Under the pieces are notes generated by a model. The model made no database searches. It was given only the letters and a program-made list of their open reading frames with translations, and was not told the origin of the DNA. The translations under genes were made by a program, and so were the position numbers. From NCBI GenBank assembly GCA_002702235.1, contig NZYO01000001.1:1-17851 (forward strand): 17,851 nucleotides of DNA. Direction: 5' to 3'. This DNA is from Gammaproteobacteria bacterium. Its GTDB lineage: Bacteria > Pseudomonadota > Gammaproteobacteria > Poriferisulfidales > GCA-002705445. Of the stretch, positions 1-7,500 are shown piece by piece (the first letter of the stretch is position 1; the number at the start of each line of letters is the position of its first letter).

Positions 1-144
1 ATTTATTTATTTTAATTATTTGAGGAATGAATTATAAATATTTTATGTTATCTTGATATTCAAACATAAAACTAACAATGCTTTAATCCAAGATTGCCAA
101 AATAATATATAAAATTAAAGTGATTTAGTGAAAATATCTTTTAA

Positions 145-531
145 TTAAGATCGAATGAATTCAGAAATGATTTTGTTTTTGATCAAATCTCTAATTTTAT
201 TAAAGTCTTTTTGCGCATATTGTTTTGGGTCAGGTATATCCCAATTTAAAATTTTTGAACCGGGTATAATTGGACACTTATCACCACAACCCATACCAAC
301 AACATAATCTAATTCCATATCTAGGAACTCACTTATAGACTCATTTTCACCTCGATGTATTATTCCAATACTTTTTAATGATTTTATAGCCTTTGGATTA
401 ACCTCAGTACCAGGGTTTGACCCTGCAGAATAAGCAATTAATTGATCGGAAAATAAATTATTACAAATAGCTTCTGCAAGTTGACTTCTGCAAGCATTTT
501 CAATACAAACAAATAATATCTTTTTTCTCAT
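145..531 (-). CDS. arsC: Arsenate reductase, low-molecular-weight phosphatase fold (thioredoxin-coupled ArsC type)
   Basis: A 128-residue cytoplasmic enzyme predicted to reduce arsenate to arsenite. The N-terminal strand leads into a CX5R phosphate-binding loop (Cys9 to Arg15, sequence CIENACRS), the hallmark of the LMW protein-tyrosine-phosphatase fold. Two further cysteines, Cys82 and Cys86 in GCGDKCP, match the resolving cysteines that separate ArsC from true phosphatases. The PGSK and WDIPDP segment (residues 90-102) supplies the acidic DP loop. In the family, the first Cys attacks arsenate and a disulfide relay is reset by thioredoxin. Length is normal for the family (about 130-140). ATG at 531 has only an AGG very close upstream. 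No arsR, arsB or acr3 is visible in this window; the only plausible partner is the aquaporin at 3063-3710. A tyrosine phosphatase is a less likely alternative because all three Cys are present. Confidence 0.88.
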   Translation of the reverse strand: MRKKILFVCIENACRSQLAEAICNNLFSDQLIAYSAGSNPGTEVNPKAIKSLKSIGIIHRGENESISEFLDMELDYVVGMGCGDKCPIIPGSKILNWDIPDPKQYAQKDFNKIRDLIKNKIISEFIRS

Positions 532-592
532 TACCTAATAATGTCCTAACATTCTAATTATAATATATTATACAAAGAACGTGATCCTCACT

Positions 593-635
593 AATAACTA
601 GGCATGTAAATTATTAATCTGCATGCCTAGTTATT
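593..635. repeat. Perfect 14-bp inverted repeat between arsC and the glycosyltransferase gene
   Basis: The arms aataactaggcatg (593-606) and catgcctagttatt (622-635) are exact reverse complements around a 15-base AT-rich loop. On the plus strand the repeat is followed by a modest T-rich stretch (tctctttt). On the minus strand, the direction of every gene here, no U-tract follows. It could be a bidirectional or degraded terminator, or an operator upstream of arsC, whose start is about 60 bases away. The sequence does not decide between these. Confidence 0.6.
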
Positions 636-746
636 TCTCTTTTAGAAACATTTATATATAAAACAAACATAAGGCTAATAAGAACCTAACATATTTAAAG
701 CAATTTCAATAATAAGATTCATACTCTGATCCTTCTTGTTGTAAAC

Positions 747-781
747 TATCAGCGGGAGTTAGCTCATAATTTCCGCTGATA
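747..781 (-). terminator. Possible terminator hairpin after the glycosyltransferase gene
   Basis: A 9-bp perfect stem (ccgctgata at 773-781 with tatcagcgg at 747-755) encloses a 17-base loop and starts about 20 bases after the glycosyltransferase stop codon. The stem is G+C-rich for this AT-rich genome. The RNA downstream has only a short U-run (guuuac), so intrinsic termination would be weak. Position supports a 3'-end role for the PAP2/glycosyltransferase transcript. Confidence 0.4.
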
Positions 782-801
782 AATAAGATCTTTAATACCA
801 A

Positions 802-1818
802 TTATGACCAAGATGCATCACAAAGAGATTTAAGGTCATTGAAATCACCTGATTCTATCCATTCAGCAAAAGTTTCACTGACAGGTTTATAAGGGACGTA
901 TCCTCTTAAATCTGACTGTAGCCAAGTTCCTATCACTCTTGAGTCTAATTTAGCAGTAGCGTGTCCAATATTTAATTCTTCAATAGCTAAAGCATTGGAC
1001 TCTTGTTCCATTTGATTACTTAATGGTTTTACTAATACTCTTTTATTAAGACTGAAACATTCACTGGGTAGTTCAAAACCGCTATTACATATGACTCCGC
1101 TTGCTTTTAACAAGTCATCAGTAAATTTTTTCCTATCAATTTTACACCATCTAATGTTATTTGAAAAATTTGTAGGAGAATCAGAACAATATACTTTGAA
1201 AAGGTAATCTTTAAAATTTTTTAAAACATTAAATATTTGATTTGGGTCCTCAAAATTTAAATATACTAATATTAAATTTTTTTCTTCTACACTATCACTA
1301 GGAAACTCGTCAATAATTGGCGGTAAAATTGGTTGATCAAAGTGACTCCAATGTATTCCAATTGGTATATCTGTAGGGCAGTACCACCTTAAAACCATTT
1401 GGGCAATAATATCTCTTTTCTTTTTAGGTACTCCTTTATACAGTAGAGCATTCTGATGGCTAATACCTATCACTTTTTTGTTCTGGATTTTTGCAGCCCA
1501 AGCTGTAATAGGTTCAAAATCAGATATAACTAAATCATATTTACTGGTATCGATTTTTTTGACATTATTTAAAAAATCCTTAAATGTCAGATTTTTTATA
1601 GAACTAATGTAATTTATTGCCCCTTTATCAACTGAAAAAGTAAGGCTTTTTAAACACTGAAATGGTTCAGAAATATTCATTCCTAATAGATTATCTTTTG
1701 TCCTGTTGCTTATGATCGTATCAATTTCATGACCTCTTTTTTTTAATTCCTTAATAATTATACTGGATTTAATTATATGTCCGTTCCCCGTACCTTGTAT
1801 GCCATAAAGTATTTTCAT
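802..1818 (-). CDS. GT-B fold glycosyltransferase (MJ1255 / Glyco_trans_1_3-like)
   Basis: A 338-residue protein that begins MKILYGIQGTGNGH, the Gly-rich first loop and His of GT-B glycosyltransferases related to MurG and the MJ1255 group. A Rossmann-like strand VISDFEP lies near residue 97. The C-terminal half carries the nucleotide-sugar donor site: NSGFELPSE (residues 245-253), then KPLSNQMEQESNA (264-276), which matches the family pattern of a Gly-Phe-x-x-x-Ser-Glu loop followed by a P-x-x-x-Q-x-E-Q stretch. ATG at 1818 is chosen over the in-frame TTG at 1863 because the Gly-rich strand should be at the extreme N-terminus, and because it starts one base after the PAP2 stop (TAA-A-ATG), implying translational coupling. 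The acceptor is unknown. Pairing with a PAP2 phosphatase suggests a lipid-linked or envelope sugar product, which is inference. Confidence 0.75.
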   Translation of the reverse strand: MKILYGIQGTGNGHIIKSSIIIKELKKRGHEIDTIISNRTKDNLLGMNISEPFQCLKSLTFSVDKGAINYISSIKNLTFKDFLNNVKKIDTSKYDLVISDFEPITAWAAKIQNKKVIGISHQNALLYKGVPKKKRDIIAQMVLRWYCPTDIPIGIHWSHFDQPILPPIIDEFPSDSVEEKNLILVYLNFEDPNQIFNVLKNFKDYLFKVYCSDSPTNFSNNIRWCKIDRKKFTDDLLKASGVICNSGFELPSECFSLNKRVLVKPLSNQMEQESNALAIEELNIGHATAKLDSRVIGTWLQSDLRGYVPYKPVSETFAEWIESGDFNDLKSLCDASWS

Positions 1819-1819
1819 T

Positions 1820-2347
1820 TTATAAAAATGTTGTAAAACATAACATCGAAATTCCAGATGCAATTAAAGCACCTGCTAACACATCAGAAGGATAATGAAG
1901 TCCCAAATAAATTCTTGAAAGGGCTACAGAAATACTCCAAAAAATTAAGCCTGGGGCTAAAGGTGGATAATATAATATGAGAGAAAAAGATAATACAACA
2001 GCACTGCCGGTATGACCTGAAGGGAAACTAAATTTATCAAATGGTATTTTCCTTGGAACAAAATTTTCTATAGAATCAAATGGCCTTTGACGCTTTGAAG
2101 AATTTTTTAGTAAAAAATATATGATTTTATCAAAAATAGTAGATACAATTAATATTTTGATAAACACTAGATTATCATCAACAAAGAAAGAAAGATAGAT
2201 TAGCGATAAAAATAAAACAAAACCATCAGCAGATTTAGAGCATATTGAAAAATAATAATTCCAAAAAGAATGTTTAAACCACTTTGAAAAAACTAGAATA
2301 GTAAGTTGATGATCTTTAGTAACAACCCAATTAATAACTTGAGTCAA
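1820..2347 (-). CDS. PAP2-family membrane phosphatase (lipid or undecaprenyl-pyrophosphate phosphatase type)
   Basis: All three PAP2 signature motifs are intact. In the numbering of the longer frame opened by TTG at 2359, they are KX6RP at 85-93 (KNSSKRQRP), SGH in FPSGHTGSA at 112-120 (His116 acid/base) and SRX5HX3D at 148-159 (SRIYLGLHYPSD, His155 nucleophile). Hydrophobic segments around 45-60, 65-85, 118-140 and 160-178 indicate an integral inner-membrane enzyme with the active site facing the periplasm. Family members remove phosphate from undecaprenyl pyrophosphate, phosphatidate or phosphatidylglycerophosphate, and the sequence does not say which. No in-frame ATG exists near the N-terminus. 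I prefer TTG at 2347 because a GGAG lies six bases upstream, giving 175 residues; TTG at 2359 has no ribosome binding site. It is the first gene of a pair with the glycosyltransferase, whose ATG follows one base after its stop. Confidence 0.85.
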   Translation of the reverse strand: MTQVINWVVTKDHQLTILVFSKWFKHSFWNYYFSICSKSADGFVLFLSLIYLSFFVDDNLVFIKILIVSTIFDKIIYFLLKNSSKRQRPFDSIENFVPRKIPFDKFSFPSGHTGSAVVLSFSLILYYPPLAPGLIFWSISVALSRIYLGLHYPSDVLAGALIASGISMLCFTTFL

Positions 2348-2353
2348 ATTAAA

Positions 2354-2357
2354 CTCC
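2354..2357 (-). promoter_or_regulatory. Ribosome binding site GGAG deciding the TTG start of the PAP2 gene
   Basis: On the minus strand GGAG is followed by six bases (TTTAAT) and then TTG at 2347. The alternative TTG at 2359 overlaps this site and has only an AT-rich stretch upstream. The spacing favours the downstream start. Confidence 0.5.
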
Positions 2358-2433
2358 AAATATTCTATTTAATTTTAAAAGCGCAATAATTGATTTTCAT
2401 TTGGCCTATATTAGAATTAGATAAGAAAATTTT

Positions 2434-2472
2434 ATTGAAAAAGAAACAGGCCTCGAAAATTCAAGGCCTGTT
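2434..2472 (-). terminator. Intrinsic terminator after the TonB-C-domain gene
   Basis: A 9-bp stem (aacaggcct at 2445-2453 with aggcctgtt at 2464-2472) has a 10-base loop. On the minus strand it is followed at once by TTTCTTTTTC, a good U-tract. It lies about 50 bases past the stop codon of the gene at 2521-2883 and separates it from the PAP2/glycosyltransferase pair. Confidence 0.85.
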
Positions 2473-2520
2473 GGGGGTGTGTAAGGGAGAGTATTGGAAA
2501 AGAAATACTAAAAGTGTTTT

Positions 2521-2883
2521 TTATTTTTTAAATATAATTGGAAGTTTATAACGAACAGATATTGGCTGACCATTAACGCTAGCTGGTATAAATTTAAGTT
2601 GATTAATACCTTTTACCATTACTTCATCAAAAGCAGGACCAAGAGATTTTATTATTTTAACATCTGATACTGTTCCATCATTTTTAATTAAAAATTCAGC
2701 AATTGATTTTCCACTAATATATGAATGCTGATTCATTAATAATTTTGGATATTGAAAGGCTTCTTTAACAGATCCTGAACCGCCAATAATTGATGGATAT
2801 TCATTTTCTTGTATAGATGGAGCATTTGCAAATAACAAACTACAAAATCCAAAACAAATTATGTTGATAATATATTTATTCAT
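2521..2883 (-). CDS. Small periplasmic protein with a TonB C-terminal domain
   Basis: A 120-residue protein with an N-terminal signal peptide (residues 1-21, hydrophobic core IINIICFGFC, likely cleavage after ANA) followed by a single TonB-C-like domain (about 43-118). Recognisable family features are YPKLL, the FLIKNDGTV strand-turn-strand, the DVKIIKS strand, LKFIPASVNGQPI and the final strand pair. Unlike TonB itself there is no retained membrane anchor and no Pro-rich linker, so it would be free in the periplasm. ATG at 2883 is chosen over an upstream in-frame TTG at 2913 because AGGA lies six bases before it and the signal peptide begins there. TonB-C domains contact TonB boxes or peptidoglycan; the partner here is unknown. 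Termination is by the hairpin at 2434-2472. Confidence 0.75.
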   Translation of the reverse strand: MNKYIINIICFGFCSLLFANAPSIQENEYPSIIGGSGSVKEAFQYPKLLMNQHSYISGKSIAEFLIKNDGTVSDVKIIKSLGPAFDEVMVKGINQLKFIPASVNGQPISVRYKLPIIFKK

Positions 2884-3062
2884 TTTTATTCCTATAATAA
2901 AATTAATTTTCAAAAAGGATCTAAGATCAAAAATCTTACTTCCGCATCCTTATTTACGTAATGAAATTCGGAAGGTTAAATTTGATTTTAGTTAGAATGG
3001 AAATTGAAATCAGTTCGTTTTTTATTTGTAATAAATGTGAAGTCAATTTGAAGATTGTAAGT

Positions 3063-3710
3063 TCAATTACTATCAATTTTATTGTACAAAATGTTTCCCA
3101 TTAATGCGCCAATCAATTGCCCGATTATGAAGTAAACAACGGAGGAAGGAGCTATACCTGTAAAGGTATCTGTAAACATTCTAGAAATAGTTACTGCTGG
3201 ATTTGCAAATGAAGTTGAAGAAGTAAACCAATATCCAGATGTAATAAATAATGCTACAGCCAAAGCAACATCTTTAGGGTTGTTTTTCCCAACAAATAAT
3301 ATTGCAATAATTAATCCAAAAGTTGCAATTATTTCACTTATTAAAAGTTTCCCCTCTCCTCTAATATTTGTTGATATTTGAATTATTTCTACTCCAAAAT
3401 AATAATGAACAATAAGTATGGATAATAAGCCGCCTAGGAGTTGAGCAATTGAATATTTGTATAAATCATAGAGACTTAACTCTTTCCTTATATAAAAAAC
3501 TAAACTTACCGCTGGATTAAAATGTGCTCCAGATATAAAAGAAAAACTTTTTATCAAGACATACAATATGGCACCAGTAGCAATGGTATTCCCTAATAAT
3601 GCTAGGGCATCGTTCCCATTTGAGAGATTTTCAGCCATAATTCCTGAGCCAACTACAACAGAAACAAGAAAAAAGGTTCCTAGAAATTCTACTAAAATTT
3701 TTTTATTCAT
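3063..3710 (-). CDS. Aquaporin / MIP-family channel of the arsenite-conducting AqpS type
   Basis: A 215-residue polytopic membrane protein with the two half-membrane NPA motifs of the MIP family: HFNPAVS (NPA at residues 65-67) and FANPAVT (NPA at 170-172). In water and glycerol channels the residue after the second NPA is the selectivity-filter Arg (NPAR). Here it is Val173, the substitution known from AqpS of Sinorhizobium meliloti ars operons, which lets arsenite out. The segment around GYWFTSSTSFANPAVT and the following FTDTFTGI also resembles ars-linked aquaporins, from memory of that family. ATG at 3710 is preferred over ATG at 3731 because the latter sits inside the upstream gene's terminator stem and adds an atypical MAFFILK. 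Neither start has a clear ribosome binding site. With arsC in the same window, arsenite export is the best guess; a general small-solute channel is the alternative. Confidence 0.85.
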   Translation of the reverse strand: MNKKILVEFLGTFFLVSVVVGSGIMAENLSNGNDALALLGNTIATGAILYVLIKSFSFISGAHFNPAVSLVFYIRKELSLYDLYKYSIAQLLGGLLSILIVHYYFGVEIIQISTNIRGEGKLLISEIIATFGLIIAILFVGKNNPKDVALAVALFITSGYWFTSSTSFANPAVTISRMFTDTFTGIAPSSVVYFIIGQLIGALMGNILYNKIDSN

Positions 3711-3711
3711 T

Positions 3712-3749
3712 TTTAAAATAAAAAAGGCCATAAGAACTATGGCCTTCTT
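3712..3749 (-). terminator. Strong intrinsic terminator after the 260-residue secreted-protein gene, abutting the aquaporin start
   Basis: Minus-strand stem AAGGCCAT/ATGGCCTT (arms 3739-3746 and 3724-3731) has a 7-base loop and extends by further A-U and one G-U pair. It is followed directly by TTTTATTTT, which ends a few bases before the aquaporin ATG at 3710. The stop codon of the upstream gene is about 20 bases before the stem. The aquaporin therefore has essentially no leader after the terminator. Confidence 0.85.
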
Positions 3750-3768
3750 TCAAACTATATGCTCCAAA

Positions 3769-4551
3769 TTACTTTAGAAGGGTCATTTTCCCTTTAACAG
3801 TAAAACTTTCAGAAGTAATTTCATAAAAATATAACCCACTAGGGACCTTTATGCCGATATTATTTTTGCCATCCCAATTTACTGATTGTTGTCCGGATAT
3901 AATATTTTCAACAGTTAATTGTTTAATATTTCGTCCAAAAATATCAAAAATATTAATCTTAATTTTTGAAGCAGGTTTTCTAAGGTTAAAAAAAATATTT
4001 GTTGTAGGGTTAAAAGGGTTTGGGTAGTTATAGTGGAATGAAATCTGATCTGATAGAATACTCTTTTGCTTTTCGTTATCATCTACAGAAAGATCGATTA
4101 GAGAAATAAAATTATATATTGAATCCACTTCATATCCAGGTAGTGGTGCCCCATTAGTATTAGTCCACCCAGCATGAGTAATGGTTGACTGCTCTGAAAA
4201 GTAAGCATCATTTATAGCTGATACAGCTAAAGAAGAATCCCATAGAACTAAAATAAAATCTTCACCAGAAACCATCCCATCTATTTCGGGAGTAGAAGGG
4301 TCATCTCCATATATCTGCATATTCATATATGCTATACCACCATTAATAATTAGTTTACCAGCACCAACGCATAACGTATCAGCTGGATACGTTGCTCTAA
4401 ATGCTCCTACCCAGTCTCCATCATCTGCAGCAAGACCATTTAATTGGGCCTGTCCGTAAATAAGACCAGAAGCTGGAGTCGGACTAAAATAAAATTGAGC
4501 ATTTAAAAATGATATTGAGAATAAGATCGTTGAAAATATTAATGTCTTCAT
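3769..4551 (-). CDS. Secreted protein: one GDD module plus T9SS-type C-terminal sorting tail
   Basis: A 260-residue exported protein. It has a signal peptide (1-18, cleavage near LNA-Q), one copy of the GDD module shared by all four secreted proteins here (about 19-149), and a FlgD-like/T9SS sorting tail (about 167-260). The module shows SPTPASG, DWVGAF, CVGAG, MQIYGDDPSTPEIDGM, GEDFILVLWDSS and WTNTNGAPLPGY. The tail has NYPNPFNPTT, an IFDIFGR strand, a WDGKNN turn and a final Lys, as in T9SS cargo. It is essentially the minimal form: one module and one tail. AAGGA lies five bases before ATG 4551. The gene starts 18 bases after the stop of the 1011-residue protein with no terminator between, so the two are probably one transcript. 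Function is unknown; surface or extracellular location is inferred. Confidence 0.8.
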   Translation of the reverse strand: MKTLIFSTILFSISFLNAQFYFSPTPASGLIYGQAQLNGLAADDGDWVGAFRATYPADTLCVGAGKLIINGGIAYMNMQIYGDDPSTPEIDGMVSGEDFILVLWDSSLAVSAINDAYFSEQSTITHAGWTNTNGAPLPGYEVDSIYNFISLIDLSVDDNEKQKSILSDQISFHYNYPNPFNPTTNIFFNLRKPASKIKINIFDIFGRNIKQLTVENIISGQQSVNWDGKNNIGIKVPSGLYFYEITSESFTVKGKMTLLK

Positions 4552-4569
4552 TTTTTTCCTTTATTAGTA

Positions 4570-7500
4570 CTACTTTAAAAATAAAATTTTCTGTGTTTTA
4601 AATATATCATTTGCAATAATATTTACTATGTACATGCCAGATGATACTACTTGCCCACTCGCATCTGTTCCGTTCCACCTAAGTGTTTTATATCCACCAT
4701 CAATTATATTTTCACTTATAAGTGTTTTTACTTTCTGACCCATCAAATTGTAAATAGAAATGTTCATACTTTCACCTTGCATACTAAAAAATCGCATCTC
4801 GATAGTATTATTGAAAGGATTAGGATAGGCTGGGAATATTGTAAATTGATCAGGAGGTTTGTTATTATCATCTATTGATAAATAAGCAGATGCATCAATG
4901 AAAAGGCTCCATCCAAGCCCTTCATTTTCTAAGTAACTCATTTGACACCCTAAAGAGTCACAAGCAGAAACAGCCCAATATAATTCAATTTTATTATTTG
5001 TTGAATACTCTTCAATGATCTCAATAAAATCCATGTAACTCATTTGATATTCCGTTACATCTATAAAGTCAGTATATACTGTCATACTTAAAGAGTCTGA
5101 GGTAGGATCATCTATTTCTTTTAGTAATGTGAAATTATAACTAACACTATCTCCATCAAGATCTACAGCCTCTTCCCAGTTAAATGTGAGATTATAATTT
5201 TGATTAGAATAATTTACATAAACTGTATCCCCACTTTCAGGACCTATAAGCGAAAATTCCAATGGTAGGTCATTCGATGGTATAACACTAATAAGAAGTG
5301 TATCATTATCAATATGCTCTCCATCGCTTATAGAAAATGGAACAACTAGTAAGCCATTAAAATTAAGATCAGGTAATATGGAATCTCCTCGTAAAAAATA
5401 ATTTTCACCACTAGTTAATTCATGTGTGATTACAAGATTATCAACATCTATATATGATATTGAATCAATATTAAATACAAAATGGCTATCTTCATTGATC
5501 ACAAATAAAGGAACATTTAAAATAGAAGGCGCGTCATTAATCGGATTAATAATAACAAAAATAGTTGTGGTATCTATACCACCAAGTCCATCATCAGCCC
5601 AAATATTAAATTGAATAACTGAATCTGTAGGCGTGAAATAATTTTCAACAACAGTTTTTATTTTTAAGAGTGCCGTGCCAATGAATTCAGTTTCTATAAT
5701 TCCAGAAACATCTGTTGAGTCAGAATGAAAACTTAATTGCGAATCTGCCTGCTCTAAGTCTGTTATATAATTACTTAAGTCAATTATAACAGAATCATCT
5801 TCAGCAACGGATATTGTCTCGATAGATTCACTCCACTCAGGTGCGGTATTATCTCCACAAATAGTTACGGCGTTAGACTCATATACTCCACTAGAATCTT
5901 CTCCATCATATGCAACTATACTAGCTCTCCATGTTTCCAAACAATTAGTCATTTCTGGGTTTACTGATTCCTCTCCTTCAAGAGCATAAATAATTTCATC
6001 GTTTTTAAACCATGATATATAAAGAGTAGTATCATTAGACCCTTCAATATCTGATACAATATAAGATAATGACAACGTATCTGATAGTCCAGGTATAGAT
6101 GGGTAAATTGCTGCATCTATTATTGATGGGGGATCATTAATCGGAATTATAGAAATGTTAAAAGTAAAGGTTTCGCCAGCGCCTCCTTGATCATCAATGG
6201 GGTAAACATTAACATTTAATGGATCACCATCATAATTAGGACTGGGGAAAATTGTATCCCCACTTACACTATAATATTGACCTTCTACTAGAACAATATC
6301 TAATTCTTGGCTAACATTTGAATATCCAGGGCTTGGGTTTGAAAATGTGCCCCACGTGTTTGAACCATCAAAAACCCTTCCGTATGAAATGTCAGTCTCT
6401 TGAGAAGAAAATGAATAATTTATAACAACATTACCATCTGAATCCTCAATATAAATTGTTTCTCCATCACTTGACAGTTTGCTGTCTATCTCAGGAAAAC
6501 CATCATCATCTCCAGTAAACCATAAAACCAAAAAATCACCAGAAGCAATACTTGTGTCAGGGGCAATAGTTGATACCTCACCCTCAGTATCACTAAACCC
6601 CCATCCATTAATATTTATTGATTCACTTGTGCCATTGTACAGTTCAACAAAATCTTCATAATTCCCATCTGGACTCATACAGCAATTATCACTAGATGCC
6701 AAAAATTCATTTACAACTATTTGACTTGTAGCAATAGGAGCAATATTGTCTACATCTTCAATTACAAAATCTGAAACATCAACTACAAAAAAACTGTCTT
6801 CAAAAACAGTTTGGTTTCCAATGTTTTGACTTACAATAAAAGGGTTGTCATTAATTGGTAACACCTCAATATTGGCAAAATATATTTCACTTGAGCTAAA
6901 ACCATCATCTATAATCATACCAATAACAATCTCACCATTGTAGTTTTCGTTTAAAATAACACTATTCCCATTTATTGTGTAATTATTTTGATTGGAACTT
7001 AACTGGTTACCATCATTCCCTGAAGAGTCTATAAGAGTAAGAGTAAGGTATTCGTCTGAAACACCGTCTTCATCAAGAAATGAAATATTATCAATTGTTA
7101 TTTCAAAATTAATGTCTTCATATTTCTCATCTAATGAAATGCCTAAAATAACAGGATCAACATTATTCACATTAAAACTGTATTCTTGATATGGATCATT
7201 ATAGCCAACGATTGGTGTAAAATTTGTACTCTGCCACCCACTGTGATAAATTGGATTGCCAGATTCATTTGTCTCTTCAATGATTACATTTAATGATTCA
7301 TCCCATAACTTTAACGTAAAGTTTTCCGTAGAACTCATGCCTTCATCTACTGCTGGGCTAGTAATATCATCTCCATAAACTATAAAATTAAACCGAACAT
7401 CTCCTGCGACCCAAACTAATTGACCAGCACCTGCACAGTTCCCATTAGCATCAAATGCTGCAACCCAATCGCTAGAGGAAGCTCGAACACCATTTATTCT

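Noticed and set aside
2936..2975. Inverted repeat cttccg...cggaag as a terminator for the aquaporin gene
   Set aside because: Only six base pairs with a loop of about 25 bases, and about 90 bases beyond the stop codon.
3041..3046. TTGACT on the minus strand as a -35 box for the TonB-C gene
   Set aside because: No convincing -10 element at 16-18 bases, and promoter consensus in this lineage is uncertain, so I do not annotate it.
3568..3777. Plus-strand open frame opposite the aquaporin gene
   Set aside because: It is antisense to a well-supported gene with both NPA motifs, has no ribosome binding site, and its translation has no recognisable features. The same applies to the other short plus-strand frames inside the secreted-protein genes (4651-4878, 5426-5614, 6479-6661, 6992-7189, 8199-8432, 11247-11441, 15579-15767, 17062-17360).
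6307..6726. Short SQ repeats (ttgact / ttggct) on both sides of the nested LTD as a possible target-site duplication
   Set aside because: Six bases with one mismatch are easily found by chance in AT-rich coding DNA, and there is no mobile-element sequence nearby.
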